Source of the DNA: an uncultured Eubacterium sp.
GTDB taxonomy: Bacteria; Bacillota; Clostridia; Oscillospirales; Acutalibacteraceae
Length of the DNA stretch: 64,000 nt
Direction: 5' to 3'
Assembly (NCBI GenBank): GCA_944380545.1
Contig: CALWHV010000017.1
Coordinates: 62,001 to 126,000, forward strand
Shown: in pieces, positions 23,327 through 32,455 of the stretch
Layout of the letters: every line of letters begins with the position of its first letter
How positions within the stretch are numbered: the stretch's first letter is position 1
Notes under the pieces: generated by a model
The model's input: the letters and a program-made list of their open reading frames with translations, nothing else
What the model was told of the DNA's origin: nothing
Databases searched by the model: none
Program-made: the position numbers and the translations under genes

Positions 23327-23683
23327 ATGATATTTTTAAAGGCGTTTATAGTAGGCGGGCTGATATGCGTTATAGGGCAGATACTTATAGACAACACTAA
23401 GCTTACGCCCGCGCGCATCCTTGTGGCGTTCGTGTGCATCGGCGTGCTGCTCGGCGGGCTTGGGATATACGACAGGCTTGTTGAATTTGCCGGCGCGGGA
23501 GCAACGGTGCCGCTGACGGGCTTCGGCAGCTCGCTTGCGGCGGGCGTGCGCGAGGCGGTGCGTGAAAACGGCGTTTCGGGAATCATAACCGGCGGCTTCG
23601 GCGCGATGGCGGGAGGCGTGACGACGGCGGTGCTGAGCGCGCTGGCGGTGGCGCTTTTATGCCGCAGCAAGGACAAAAACTGA
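23327..23683 (+). CDS. spoVAE: Stage V sporulation protein AE (short form)
   Basis: 118 residues, three to four membrane spans. FLKAFIVGGLICVIGQILID, GGLGIYDRLVEFAGAGATVPLTGFGSSLA and GIITGGFGAMAGGVTTAV match the SpoVAEb-type protein of the dipicolinate channel. Homology begins at the first residues, so the ATG at 23327 is probably right. It has no ordinary Shine-Dalgarno: the T-run of the preceding terminator abuts the ATG, and the only candidate is GGGTG within the hairpin arm. Expression may depend on hairpin opening or on a forespore promoter not recognised here. Confidence 0.92.
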   Translation: MIFLKAFIVGGLICVIGQILIDNTKLTPARILVAFVCIGVLLGGLGIYDRLVEFAGAGATVPLTGFGSSLAAGVREAVRENGVSGIITGGFGAMAGGVTTAVLSALAVALLCRSKDKN

Positions 23684-23691
23684 CGGCGCTA

Positions 23692-23720
23692 TTGAATTAT
23701 CCTTTGCCTTATGATAGAAT
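23692..23720 (+). promoter_or_regulatory. Promoter for SCP-2 gene
   Basis: TTGAAT, 17 bases, TAGAAT, 33 bases before the ATG. Confidence 0.6.
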
Positions 23721-23753
23721 AATCATTGTAAAATTACGGCATGGAGGTTAATT

Positions 23754-24083
23754 ATGGCTGCTATGAATTACGAACAGGTGGTTGACGCTTTCCGCGAAAG
23801 ATTCAAGGACACGGATGTGAGCAGTGTTCCCGGCACACTTGCCTTTCAGATAAATATGACGGGCAATCCGCACGGCATATTTTACATTGAGATAAAAAAC
23901 GGCGAGGTTCACATCGAGCCGTATGAGTATTACGACAGAAACGCCATACTGACGGCGAGCGCGTCAAACCTTTTAAAGCTTATAAACGGCAAGCTTGACC
24001 CCGTTGCGGCGTTTACCCTGGGCAAGCTTAAGGTGGACGGCGATATAGGCGCCGCGCTTGAGCTTATCAAGTTTTTGAAATAA
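23754..24083 (+). CDS. SCP-2 sterol-transfer domain protein
   Basis: 109 residues, a single SCP-2 fold: FRERFKDTDVSSVPGTLAFQINMTGNPHGIFYIEI at the N-terminus and LKLINGKLDPVAAFTLGKLKVDGDIGAALELIKFL at the C-terminus, the conserved hydrophobic-cavity segment. The family binds lipids or acyl chains in a tunnel; role in Clostridia unknown. It is monocistronic, with its own promoter and terminator. GGAGG precedes the ATG. Confidence 0.88.
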   Translation: MAAMNYEQVVDAFRERFKDTDVSSVPGTLAFQINMTGNPHGIFYIEIKNGEVHIEPYEYYDRNAILTASASNLLKLINGKLDPVAAFTLGKLKVDGDIGAALELIKFLK

Positions 24084-24099
24084 AGGCGCAAGGCCGCTG

Positions 24100-24138
24100 A
24101 GGCGGGAGGTTCTTAAAGGACCTTCCGCTTTATTTTTT
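24100..24138 (+). terminator. Terminator after SCP-2 gene
   Basis: GCGGGAGGT pairs with ACCTTCCGC through one mismatch, followed by TTTATTTTTT. Confidence 0.7.
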
Positions 24139-24149
24139 GCAAAATACGC

Positions 24150-24178
24150 TTGTATTGCCGCGTGTTTTAATATATAAT
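24150..24178 (+). promoter_or_regulatory. Promoter for GH3 gene
   Basis: TTGTAT, 17 bases, TATAAT, about 50 bases before the ATG at 24228. Confidence 0.65.
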
Positions 24179-24227
24179 ATAAACAAATAATAAACCGGAA
24201 TCCATCCGGTTACGGAGGGTAAAAATT

Positions 24228-26687
24228 ATGAAGCATGCAGACATAGTCGGCAAAATGAGCCTTGAGCAAAAGGCGAAATTTGTTTCCGGCTGCGATTATT
24301 GGCATCTTGAGGAGGCGCCCGAGCTGGGCCTGCCCAAGATCAACATCACGGACGGCCCCCACGGACTTCGCAAGCAGAACCCCGAAAAGAAGAGCGGCGA
24401 CGGCATAGGCCTCGGAAATTCCGTGCCCACCACCTGCTTTCCGCCGGCGGCAACCTCCGCCTGCTCCTGGGATGAGGAGCTTTTGAGGCAGGAGGGCGAG
24501 GCGCTTGCGGAAGAATGTATCCAGGAAAAGGTTTCCGTTATTCTCGGACCCGGCACAAACATCAAGCGCTCCCCTGTTTGCGGCAGAAATTTTGAATATT
24601 TTTCAGAGGACCCGCTGCTTGCCGGCAAGATGAGCGCAAGCCTTATCAACGGCTGCCAGTCAAAGGGCGTGGGCAACTCGCTCAAGCACTTCGCCTGCAA
24701 CTCGCAGGAGGCGTTCAGAATGGTGGTAAACGAGGTTATTGACGAGCGCACTATCAGAGAGACATATCTGCCCGCGTTTGAGATAGCCGTTAAGGAATCC
24801 CAGCCGTGGACCGTTATGAACTCCTACAACAGGATAAACGGCGTTTACGCATCTCAGAACAAATGGCTGCAGCAGGATGTGCTTCGCGGCGAATGGGGCT
24901 TCAAGGGGCTTATAGTTACCGACTGGGGCGCCTCCGTTGACAGGATCCCCGGCCTTGAAAACGGCACGGACCTTGAAATGCCCTCCTCCGGCACGCTCAA
25001 CACGCAGAGGATAATAGAGGCGGTTAAAAACGGCACGCTTGACATAAAGGTGCTTGACGAGAGAGTTGACACCGTTGTTGACCTCATAATCAAATCAAAG
25101 CCCAATCTTGAAAAGGATTATAAATACGACAAGGAAGCCCACCACGCCCTTGCAAGAAAGGTTGCCGAGGGCTCGATGACGCTGCTTAAAAACGACGGCG
25201 GCATACTTCCGCTCAAGGAGGGCCAGAAGATCGCGGTTATCGGCGAGCTTGCAAAGGCGCCGCGCTTCCAGGGCGCAGGCAGCTCCGTTATAAACGCAAC
25301 GAAGCTTGACAACGCCTACGACTGCCTTGCCGCGCTCGGAGCGGATGTTACATACGCCGCGGGCTATGAAAAGGGCAAGGATGTTGTGAACGACGCGCTT
25401 GTAAGCGAAGCGGTGAACGCCGCTAAGGCCGCCGATGTTGCCGTTGTTTTCGTAGGCTTAACGGAAGAGTTTGAGGGCGAGGGCTACGACAGAATCAACA
25501 TCAATATGCCAGGCTGCCATAACGACCTTGTTTTCAAGGTTGCGGCGGCAAACGAAAACACCGTTGTTGTGCTTGCCGGCGGCTCCGTAGTTTACATCCC
25601 GTGGCTCGGCGAGGTCAAGGCGCTGCTCAATTCCGGACTTGGCGGACAGGCGGGCGGCGCAGCCGTTGCGAATATTCTTACGGGAAAGGTCAACCCCAGC
25701 GGCAAGACCGCCGAAACATACCCGCTGTGCTTTGAGGACAACCCCACTTACGGCAATTATCCCGGCGGTCCCGTTACGAGCGAGCACAGAGAGAGCGTTT
25801 ACATCGGCTACAGATATTACGACAAGGCAAAGAAGGATGTGCTTTTCCCGTTCGGCTTCGGCCTTTCGTACACCACCTTTGAATACAGCGATCTTAAGCT
25901 TTCAGCCGCGAGCATAAAGGATACGGACACGCTTACCGTTTCCTTTAAGATAAAGAACACCGGAAGCGTTGACGGCGCCGAGATAGCCGAGATCTATGTT
26001 GCGGATAAGGAATCAACGATATTCCGCCCCGAAAAAGAGCTGCGCGCGTTTAAGAAGGTATTTCTTAAGGCGGGCGAGGAAAAAGAGGTTTGTGTTGAGC
26101 TGGGCAAGCGCGCGTTTGCTTACTACAATGTCAATATAGGCGACTGGCATGTTGAGACCGGCGAATTTGACATACTTGTGGGCGCTTCAAGCAGGGATAT
26201 CAAGCTGAGCGGCACGGTAAATGTTGAATCCACTGTTGAGGCGGAGATACCCGATTACAGAAAGACCGCGCCGGCTTACTACACAGCCGACATCAACGGT
26301 ATGAAGGGCGAGCAGTTTGCCGCTGTTTACGGCGCAGAGCTGCCGAACCCAGAATTTGACAGGAACAAGAAGATAGACATCTACTGCTGCCTTAACGACG
26401 CAAGGCACACCAAATGGGGCGGCAGGATATGCAGGATGATAGAGGGCATAATGAGCAAGATGGGCTCCGACGCAAACGGCGACGGCAAGATGCTTGCCGC
26501 GATGGCAACGCAGATTCCGATAAGGAACTTCATTGCGATGAGTATGGGCGTTTTCAGCCCCGATATGGCGGACGGTCTGCTTATGATCCTCAACGACGAC
26601 AAATCGTCCTTCGTTGGCTTCAACAAGATCTTCTGGCGCCTCGGCGGAGCGCTCACGCGCCTTCCCGCGCTGCTTAAATCAATCTAA
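24228..26687 (+). CDS. Beta-glucosidase-like glycoside hydrolase, family 3
   Basis: 819 residues, no signal peptide, so cytoplasmic. The N-terminal TIM barrel includes ITDGPHGLR, LGPGTNIKRSPVCGRNFEYFSEDP, KHFACNSQE and IVTDWGA with the nucleophile Asp at about residue 232. The alpha/beta sandwich domain follows (IAVIGELAKAPRFQGAGSS, FVGLTEEFEGEGYDR), then a fibronectin type III-like domain with FGFGLSYTTFEY and ELRAFKKVFLKAGE. About 130 extra C-terminal residues (after about 690) are unassigned. It hydrolyses beta-linked gluco- or xylo-oligosaccharides taken up by the cell; specificity uncertain. It is followed by a terminator and then GH2 and GH38-like genes. Confidence 0.93.
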   Translation: MKHADIVGKMSLEQKAKFVSGCDYWHLEEAPELGLPKINITDGPHGLRKQNPEKKSGDGIGLGNSVPTTCFPPAATSACSWDEELLRQEGEALAEECIQEKVSVILGPGTNIKRSPVCGRNFEYFSEDPLLAGKMSASLINGCQSKGVGNSLKHFACNSQEAFRMVVNEVIDERTIRETYLPAFEIAVKESQPWTVMNSYNRINGVYASQNKWLQQDVLRGEWGFKGLIVTDWGASVDRIPGLENGTDLEMPSSGTLNTQRIIEAVKNGTLDIKVLDERVDTVVDLIIKSKPNLEKDYKYDKEAHHALARKVAEGSMTLLKNDGGILPLKEGQKIAVIGELAKAPRFQGAGSSVINATKLDNAYDCLAALGADVTYAAGYEKGKDVVNDALVSEAVNAAKAADVAVVFVGLTEEFEGEGYDRININMPGCHNDLVFKVAAANENTVVVLAGGSVVYIPWLGEVKALLNSGLGGQAGGAAVANILTGKVNPSGKTAETYPLCFEDNPTYGNYPGGPVTSEHRESVYIGYRYYDKAKKDVLFPFGFGLSYTTFEYSDLKLSAASIKDTDTLTVSFKIKNTGSVDGAEIAEIYVADKESTIFRPEKELRAFKKVFLKAGEEKEVCVELGKRAFAYYNVNIGDWHVETGEFDILVGASSRDIKLSGTVNVESTVEAEIPDYRKTAPAYYTADINGMKGEQFAAVYGAELPNPEFDRNKKIDIYCCLNDARHTKWGGRICRMIEGIMSKMGSDANGDGKMLAAMATQIPIRNFIAMSMGVFSPDMADGLLMILNDDKSSFVGFNKIFWRLGGALTRLPALLKSI

Positions 26688-26710
26688 ATCCGAATCCACC
26701 GACCAAAGCA

Positions 26711-26742
26711 AAAGCGGCTCGCTTGAGCCGCTTTGTTTTTTT
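26711..26742 (+). terminator. Terminator after GH3 gene
   Basis: Perfect 10-bp stem AAAGCGGCTC / GAGCCGCTTT, loop GCTT, then GTTTTTTT. Confidence 0.9.
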
Positions 26743-26789
26743 ATGTTTTGCAGCAGAAAAATTGCGGCGCGGAATTTTTAAAAGTATGA

Positions 26790-26818
26790 TTGATTTTGCG
26801 GCGGCGATAGGATAATAT
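26790..26818 (+). promoter_or_regulatory. Promoter for GH2 gene
   Basis: TTGATT, 17 bases, TAATAT, 32 bases before the ATG. Confidence 0.65.
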
Positions 26819-26850
26819 TAGATATATAAAGCGTTTAAGGGGTAAAAGCT

Positions 26851-28905
26851 ATGAGAACACGAACGATCATAAACGACGGCTGGGAATTTTTCAGGCAGAC
26901 GCCGGAGGAAGCGGCGGGCGCGGGAGAGGCAGTGAACCTGCCGCACACCTGGAACGCCGACGACGGGCAGGACGGCGGCGACGATTACCTGCGGCGCGAA
27001 TGCTGCTACAAAAAGAGGCTGAGCATTGCAAAAAAGGAGAAGACCGCGTATTTCCTGGATTTTCTGGGAGCAAACAGCGTTTGCCGCGTTTTTGCGAACG
27101 GCAGGCTGTGCGGCGGGCACCGCGGAGGCTACACGCGGTTTTTCGTTGACATCACAGACGCCGTGCAGGACGGGGAAAACGACATAACGATAGGCGTCAG
27201 CAACGAGCCGTTCCCCGATGTTGTGCCGCTTAAGGCGGATTTCACATTCTTCGGCGGGATATACAGGGACGCCGCGCTGATAGAGGCCGAGGACGCTTAT
27301 TTTGCCCCGGATGAAAACGGCTGCGCGGGAATAAGCATAACCGTGCCGAACGACGAGGAGATAATGCGCACGGCAAGGCTTTGCATCGACGCGGATATTG
27401 CCGGCGATTTTGACGGCTGCCTGCTGCGGGCAACGGTCCGCGGGGCGGGCGCGCCGGAGTGCGAATACATAAAAAAGGCTGATTTCGCCGCATCGGAGCT
27501 TGACGCCCTGAGCAAAAAGACCGCCGCCTGCGGCGAATGTGAAATAAGCGGCGGCAGGGCGCGGCTTGAGCTTTCCTTTGCCTCCCCCGCGCTGTGGAAC
27601 GGCAGAGAAGCGCCGTTTTGCTACGAGGTGCTGTGCGAGATAATAAAGGACGGCAGAGTGTGCGACAGCGAAAGGCGCACCGTGGGCTTTAGATATTTCA
27701 GGATAGACGGGCAACGGGGCGCGTTTTTAAACGGCAGGCGGTATCCGCTGCGCGGCGTGAACCGCCACCAGGACAGAAAGGATATGGGCTGGGCGATAAG
27801 CGAAAAGGAGCACGCCGAGGATTTTGCGCTGATATACGAGATGGGCGCAAACGCGATTCGGCTTGCCCACTACCCGCACCATCCGTATTTTTACGAGCTT
27901 TGCGACCGCTACGGCCTGCTGGTATGGGCCGAGATACCGTTTGTTGACCACATCGGCGGCTGCGGCATCTCCCCTCTTGAGACCGACAAAAGAACCGACC
28001 CCGCCGTAACCGCCTCCACTCTTGAAAACGCAAAGCGGCAGTACACGGAGCTTATAGCGCAGCAAAAGCACAGGCCGAGCATATTCTGCTGGAGCATGAG
28101 CAACGAGATACAGCGCGAATACGGCGGCACGGCGGCAAAGCTGATGGGCGAGCTGAACGAGCTTGCACATTCGCTTGATAAAACAAGATACACCGCGCTT
28201 GCAACCAACCACCACGGCGGCGAAAAATGGCCGAGCGATATAAAAGGCTGCAACATATACCCCGGCTGGTACTGGGGCAGCGTTAGGGAATTTGCGCTTC
28301 AGGCAAAGGCGCATATCCGCGCGCACGGCGGCGCGGGCGTTGCCGTTTCCGAATACGGCGCGGGCTCAAACATCGAGCACCACACAGAAAGGCCGCGTAT
28401 GCCGAAGGACACCACCTGCGATTTTCACCCGGAGGAGTGGGCAAGCATAGTTCACGAGCACGCGCTGAAATATTTTATGAAGCCGAAGGCGGACAAGATC
28501 TGGGGCACCTTTGTGTGGAATATGTTTGACTTTGCGATAGACAGCCGAAACGAGGGAGGAATCCCCGGCAGAAACGACAAGGGGCTTGTTACATACGACA
28601 GGAAAACGAAGAAGGACGCGTTTTTCCTGTATAAATCCTACTGGAGCCGCGAGAGGGTGCTTTACATCACCTCGCGCCGATTTACGAGGAGAAAGAAAAA
28701 GCGCGTCGACATAAAGATATATTCCAACGAGCAGGATATAACGCTTTATGTCAACGGACGCAGGATTGGCACGAAAAGCGCCGCGCCCGAAAGCGGCAGG
28801 CACATTTTTGTGTTTAAACGGGTTGCGCTTCAGCGCGGCAGAAACATTATCAAGGCCGTGTCCGACAGCGGGCTCAAGGACGAAGTTCTTTGGCAGAGGG
28901 TATGA
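26851..28905 (+). CDS. Glycoside hydrolase family 2 (beta-galactosidase-like)
   Basis: 684 residues, no signal peptide. N-terminal jelly-roll domain: INDGWEFFRQTP, NLPHTWNADDGQDGGDDY, then FFGGIYRDA; immunoglobulin-like domain; TIM barrel from about residue 285 (LNGRRYPLRGVNRHQDRKDMGWAIS). The acid/base is E419 in SMSNEI and the nucleophile E501 in VSEYGAG. DNKGLVTYDRKTKKDAFFLYKSYWS is typical of the shorter GH2 enzymes. Beta-galactosidase is the best guess, but beta-glucuronidase or mannosidase cannot be excluded. The following DUF5054 gene overlaps or abuts its end, so the two are probably co-expressed. Confidence 0.9.
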   Translation: MRTRTIINDGWEFFRQTPEEAAGAGEAVNLPHTWNADDGQDGGDDYLRRECCYKKRLSIAKKEKTAYFLDFLGANSVCRVFANGRLCGGHRGGYTRFFVDITDAVQDGENDITIGVSNEPFPDVVPLKADFTFFGGIYRDAALIEAEDAYFAPDENGCAGISITVPNDEEIMRTARLCIDADIAGDFDGCLLRATVRGAGAPECEYIKKADFAASELDALSKKTAACGECEISGGRARLELSFASPALWNGREAPFCYEVLCEIIKDGRVCDSERRTVGFRYFRIDGQRGAFLNGRRYPLRGVNRHQDRKDMGWAISEKEHAEDFALIYEMGANAIRLAHYPHHPYFYELCDRYGLLVWAEIPFVDHIGGCGISPLETDKRTDPAVTASTLENAKRQYTELIAQQKHRPSIFCWSMSNEIQREYGGTAAKLMGELNELAHSLDKTRYTALATNHHGGEKWPSDIKGCNIYPGWYWGSVREFALQAKAHIRAHGGAGVAVSEYGAGSNIEHHTERPRMPKDTTCDFHPEEWASIVHEHALKYFMKPKADKIWGTFVWNMFDFAIDSRNEGGIPGRNDKGLVTYDRKTKKDAFFLYKSYWSRERVLYITSRRFTRRKKKRVDIKIYSNEQDITLYVNGRRIGTKSAAPESGRHIFVFKRVALQRGRNIIKAVSDSGLKDEVLWQRV

Positions 28906-28919
28906 CTTTGGGGGCGAAA

Positions 28920-30956
28920 ATGAAAAGAGTTATAGTTGTTTCAAAAACGCATCTTGATTTGGGATTTACGGATTTTGCGTCTAAAATAAAAAAGAAATAT
29001 ATTGAAGAATACATACCCGCGGCGATCGAGCTTGCGGAAAAGCTGAACAAAAACGGCGAAAAAAGATTTGTGTGGACAACCGGCTCCTGGATACTGAAGG
29101 AGGCGCTTTTAAAGGGCGACGGGGCATCGCGCGCAAGGCTGAAAAAGGCGATAGCAAGCGGAAATATAGCGCCCCACGCGCTGCCCTTTACAATGCACAC
29201 GGAGCTTTTGGACGAGGACACGCTTGAATACGGCCTTTCAATAATAGACGGCCTTGACCGGCTGCGCGGCAGAAAGACAACGGCTGCAAAAATGACCGAT
29301 GTGCCGGGGCACACGAAGGCCCTTGTTCCCCTGCTTGCAAGGCACGGCATAAAGCTGCTGCACATCGGCGTCAACGGCGCTTCCGCGCTTTGCGATGTGC
29401 CGCCCTGCTTTGTTTGGAAATGCGGCGAAAGCGAGGTTATTGTTATCTATTCGGGCGACTACGGCGGCGCGTTTAAAAGCGAGCTGCTTGACGAGGTGCT
29501 GTATTTTGACCACACGCTTGACAACCGCGGAACACCCTCGCCCGCGCGCATAATAAAAAAACTGAAGAAAATAGAAAAGGAATTTCCCGGCTACGCCGTT
29601 CAGGCGGGAACGCTGGACGAATTTGCCGACCTTTTATGGGAAAAGCGCGGCAGCCTGCCCGTTGTGACCTCCGAGCTGGGCGACACCTGGATACACGGCT
29701 CCGCCGCCGACCCGTTTAAATCCGCCGCCCTCAGAGAGCTTATCAGCCTGAAAAACGAGTGGCTGAAAAGCGGAGAATTGACGCGCGGAAGCAACGAATA
29801 CAGGGCGTTTGCAGACGAGCTTTTGTGCGTTGCGGAGCACACCTGCGGAATGGATATGAAAACATATCTGGGCGACTACGAAAACTACCTGAAAGCCGAT
29901 TTTAAAAAAGCGAGGGAAAAAGGCACATCAAGGCTTCACCATCCTTTTCGCGACTATCCGCAGAATATGATAATAGCGCTCGGCCGCCTGTCGGGCTGCA
30001 ACGAGCCGGCAAATTACCGCACGATCGAAAAGAGCTGGGCGGAGCAGCGCGAATACATCAAAAACGCCGTTTGCCGCCTTGAAAGCGGCAAAAGAGAGCA
30101 GGCAAAAAAAGCGCTTGAGGCGCTGATTCCGAAAGAGCCTGAAAAGCGCGGCGAGCCGTTTGACACGAACAAAGCACTGAAAGCCGGAAAATGGGAGCTT
30201 AAAATAAACGGCGCCGGAGCGATAGAACGCCTTGCCTGCGGCGGCGACGAGGTCATCCGAGAAAACGGCGCAGCAGCCGCCGAATACATAGGCTTTAATG
30301 ATGAGGATTATGATTTCTGGCTTCACAATTACAGCCGCGACATAGAAAAAAACGCGCACTGGGCGGTATCCGATTTTTCAAGGCCACTGCTGAAATATGT
30401 GCGCGGAAAATATCCGAGCGGAAGATTCCCGTACCGGCTTGACGGTGCATATTCCGCCGGAAAAAACAGCGTGCTCGTTTGCCTTAAATGCAGCGATGAA
30501 GCCTGCGAGCAGCTCGGCGCGCCGAGGCTGATACAGATAATCTACACGCTGAGCACAGACGGGCTGAAAATCGGGCTTTCCTGGTTTTTCAAGGACGCCA
30601 ACCGCCTGACTGAAGCGATATATTACCATATGGCGCCGGCAGCCGGATACTTTGAAATAAAAAAGATATCCGAATGGCTCGACCCGCGCGACATCGTGAA
30701 AAACGGCGGCAAAAATATTCACGCCGTCGCCTGCGCGCGCCTTAAAACGAAGAGCGGCAGCTATCTGTTTATCAACCGCAACTCTCCCCTGCTTTCACCG
30801 GGAGGCGGCAAGATACTGCGCTATGACAACCGTGTGGAGGATATAGAAAAGGACGGCATAACATACATTCTGCAAAACAATGTGTGGGGCACGAATTTTC
30901 CGCTTTGGTACGAGGACAACGCGCGCTTTGAATTTGAGATAACACAGGAAACATAA
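28920..30956 (+). CDS. DUF5054 protein, GH38-like
   Basis: 678 residues. The N-terminus KRVIVVSKTHLDLGFTDFA parallels the metal-binding HxDxxW region of GH38 alpha-mannosidases; FVWTTGSWILKEAL, TDVPGHTKALVPLLARHGIKLLHIG and ELGDTWIHGSAADPFKSA continue the pattern of the DUF5054 family. Later beta domains are like those of GH38. No signal peptide. A glycosidase role is likely but the family is uncharacterised as far as I know. Start at 28920 is chosen since homology begins there and GGGGG lies five bases before; ATG at 28902 overlapping the GH2 stop is an alternative. Last gene of the glycan block, closed by a terminator. Confidence 0.8.
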   Translation: MKRVIVVSKTHLDLGFTDFASKIKKKYIEEYIPAAIELAEKLNKNGEKRFVWTTGSWILKEALLKGDGASRARLKKAIASGNIAPHALPFTMHTELLDEDTLEYGLSIIDGLDRLRGRKTTAAKMTDVPGHTKALVPLLARHGIKLLHIGVNGASALCDVPPCFVWKCGESEVIVIYSGDYGGAFKSELLDEVLYFDHTLDNRGTPSPARIIKKLKKIEKEFPGYAVQAGTLDEFADLLWEKRGSLPVVTSELGDTWIHGSAADPFKSAALRELISLKNEWLKSGELTRGSNEYRAFADELLCVAEHTCGMDMKTYLGDYENYLKADFKKAREKGTSRLHHPFRDYPQNMIIALGRLSGCNEPANYRTIEKSWAEQREYIKNAVCRLESGKREQAKKALEALIPKEPEKRGEPFDTNKALKAGKWELKINGAGAIERLACGGDEVIRENGAAAAEYIGFNDEDYDFWLHNYSRDIEKNAHWAVSDFSRPLLKYVRGKYPSGRFPYRLDGAYSAGKNSVLVCLKCSDEACEQLGAPRLIQIIYTLSTDGLKIGLSWFFKDANRLTEAIYYHMAPAAGYFEIKKISEWLDPRDIVKNGGKNIHAVACARLKTKSGSYLFINRNSPLLSPGGGKILRYDNRVEDIEKDGITYILQNNVWGTNFPLWYEDNARFEFEITQET

Positions 30957-30963
30957 GGCGAAC

Positions 30964-31001
30964 AAAAGACCGAACAGCCGCAGCCGTTCGGTCTTTCTTC
31001 T
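30964..31001. terminator. Bidirectional terminator, DUF5054 gene / glgA
   Basis: AAAGACCGAAC / GTTCGGTCTTT, perfect 11-bp stem with a 10-base loop; serves both converging units. Confidence 0.9.
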
Positions 31002-31013
31002 TATGATTTTATG

Positions 31014-32435
31014 CTATTTGAGCAGCGATTTATACATCTTGATATACTCGTTTGCGGATTTGCCCCAGCTCATATCGCAGCGCAGCGCGCGCTCGACCAG
31101 CACGGGCCAGTATTCCTTGTTGTTGAACGCGTCAACAGCGCGGTAGATCGCGCCGAGCATATCGTACGCGTCATAGGTCTTAAAGGTGAAGCCGTTGCCC
31201 TCGCCGTCGCCGCAGTCAGTAACGGAATCGCGCAGGCCGCCCGTTTCGCGCACGATGGGCAGCGTGCCGTAGCGAAGCGCAACCATCTGCGAAAGGCCGC
31301 AGGGCTCGCTTTTGCTGGGCATCAGGAACATATCTGCGCCGGCGTAGATCTTTCTTGCAAGATCGGGCACGAAGCCGAGGCGCAGGCCGACCTTATCGGG
31401 ATATTTATCGTGCAGCTCGCGGAAATAGCTTTCATACTGCCATTCGCCAGAGCCGAGCACAACATACTGGATATCCCTTTCCCAAAGGCTTTTTTCAAGC
31501 ACCTCGCGCATAAGGTCTACGCCCTTGTGGCCGACGAGCCTTGTTACAATGCCTACGAGCGGAGCCTCGCTGCGAACGGCAATCCCCATCATTTTTTGCA
31601 GCTCTTCCTTGTTTTTGGGCTTGGCGGAAAAATCGTCCGCGCTGTAATTCGCCCAGATACATTTATCCGTTGCGGGGTCGTAGCTTTCCGTATCTATGCC
31701 GTTTAATATGCCGCACAGCTTCCAGGAGCGCTGATTCAATATCGGGTCAAGCCCGTAGGAGTACCACGGGTCAAGTATCTCTCTTGCATAGCTGGGCGAA
31801 ACGGTGGTCACCTTATTGGCGCACTCGATGCCCGCCTTCATAAAGTTTACGAGCCCGTCATACTGAATAAGGTCGTAATGCTCCGGACCGATGCCGAGCA
31901 CATCCTCAAGCAGCTCGTTGCCGTATTTGCCCTGATACTGGATATTGTGGATGGTAAACACGGTTTTTATATTTTCAAAGCCCATTCTGGTGGCATAGTA
32001 GCAGCTGTAATAAAGCGGGGTGAGCGCCGTCTGCCAGTCGTTGCAATGGATTATATCCGGCTTCCATTCTATCGCCGGTATCATCTCAAGCACGGCGCGG
32101 GCGAAAAACGCAAATCTTTCAGCGTCGTCGTAATGGCCGTAAATGCCGTCGCGCTTGAAATAATACTGATTATCAAGGAAATAGAATATAACGCCGTTGA
32201 GCTTTGTTTCAAATATGCCGCAATACTGGCGCCGCCAGCTAACGGGAACGGATATAGAGGTGATGAAGCGCATCTTATCCTTATATTCCTGCTTTATTGA
32301 ATCATAAAGCGGCATAACCACGCGGCAGCCTATAAGCCTTTTTCTGAGCGCTATCGGCAAAGAGCCGGCAACATCGCCCAGCCCGCCCGAAGCCATAAAG
32401 GGATTGGCCTCTGAGGCGGCGTATAAAACCTTCAT
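31014..32435 (-). CDS. glgA: Glycogen synthase
   Basis: 473 residues, GT5 family. N-terminal KVLYAASEANPFMASGGLGDVAGSLP carries the ADP-glucose-binding KxGGL-type motif (here ASGGL). HCNDWQTALTPLY, TIHNIQYQGKYG, LCGILNGIDTESYDP and the C-terminal GADMFLMPSKSEPCGLSQM are canonical. It adds glucose from ADP-glucose to the growing alpha-1,4 chain. Last gene in glgB-glgC-glgD-glgA, 20 bases after glgD. AGGAGG precedes the ATG. Confidence 0.95.
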   Translation of the reverse strand: MKVLYAASEANPFMASGGLGDVAGSLPIALRKRLIGCRVVMPLYDSIKQEYKDKMRFITSISVPVSWRRQYCGIFETKLNGVIFYFLDNQYYFKRDGIYGHYDDAERFAFFARAVLEMIPAIEWKPDIIHCNDWQTALTPLYYSCYYATRMGFENIKTVFTIHNIQYQGKYGNELLEDVLGIGPEHYDLIQYDGLVNFMKAGIECANKVTTVSPSYAREILDPWYSYGLDPILNQRSWKLCGILNGIDTESYDPATDKCIWANYSADDFSAKPKNKEELQKMMGIAVRSEAPLVGIVTRLVGHKGVDLMREVLEKSLWERDIQYVVLGSGEWQYESYFRELHDKYPDKVGLRLGFVPDLARKIYAGADMFLMPSKSEPCGLSQMVALRYGTLPIVRETGGLRDSVTDCGDGEGNGFTFKTYDAYDMLGAIYRAVDAFNNKEYWPVLVERALRCDMSWGKSANEYIKMYKSLLK

Positions 32436-32455
32436 ACATTAACCTCCTGCTTCGC

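Noticed and set aside
27727..28326. Antisense frames inside the GH2 gene
   Set aside because: Overlap a convincing GH2 reading frame; no family recognised.
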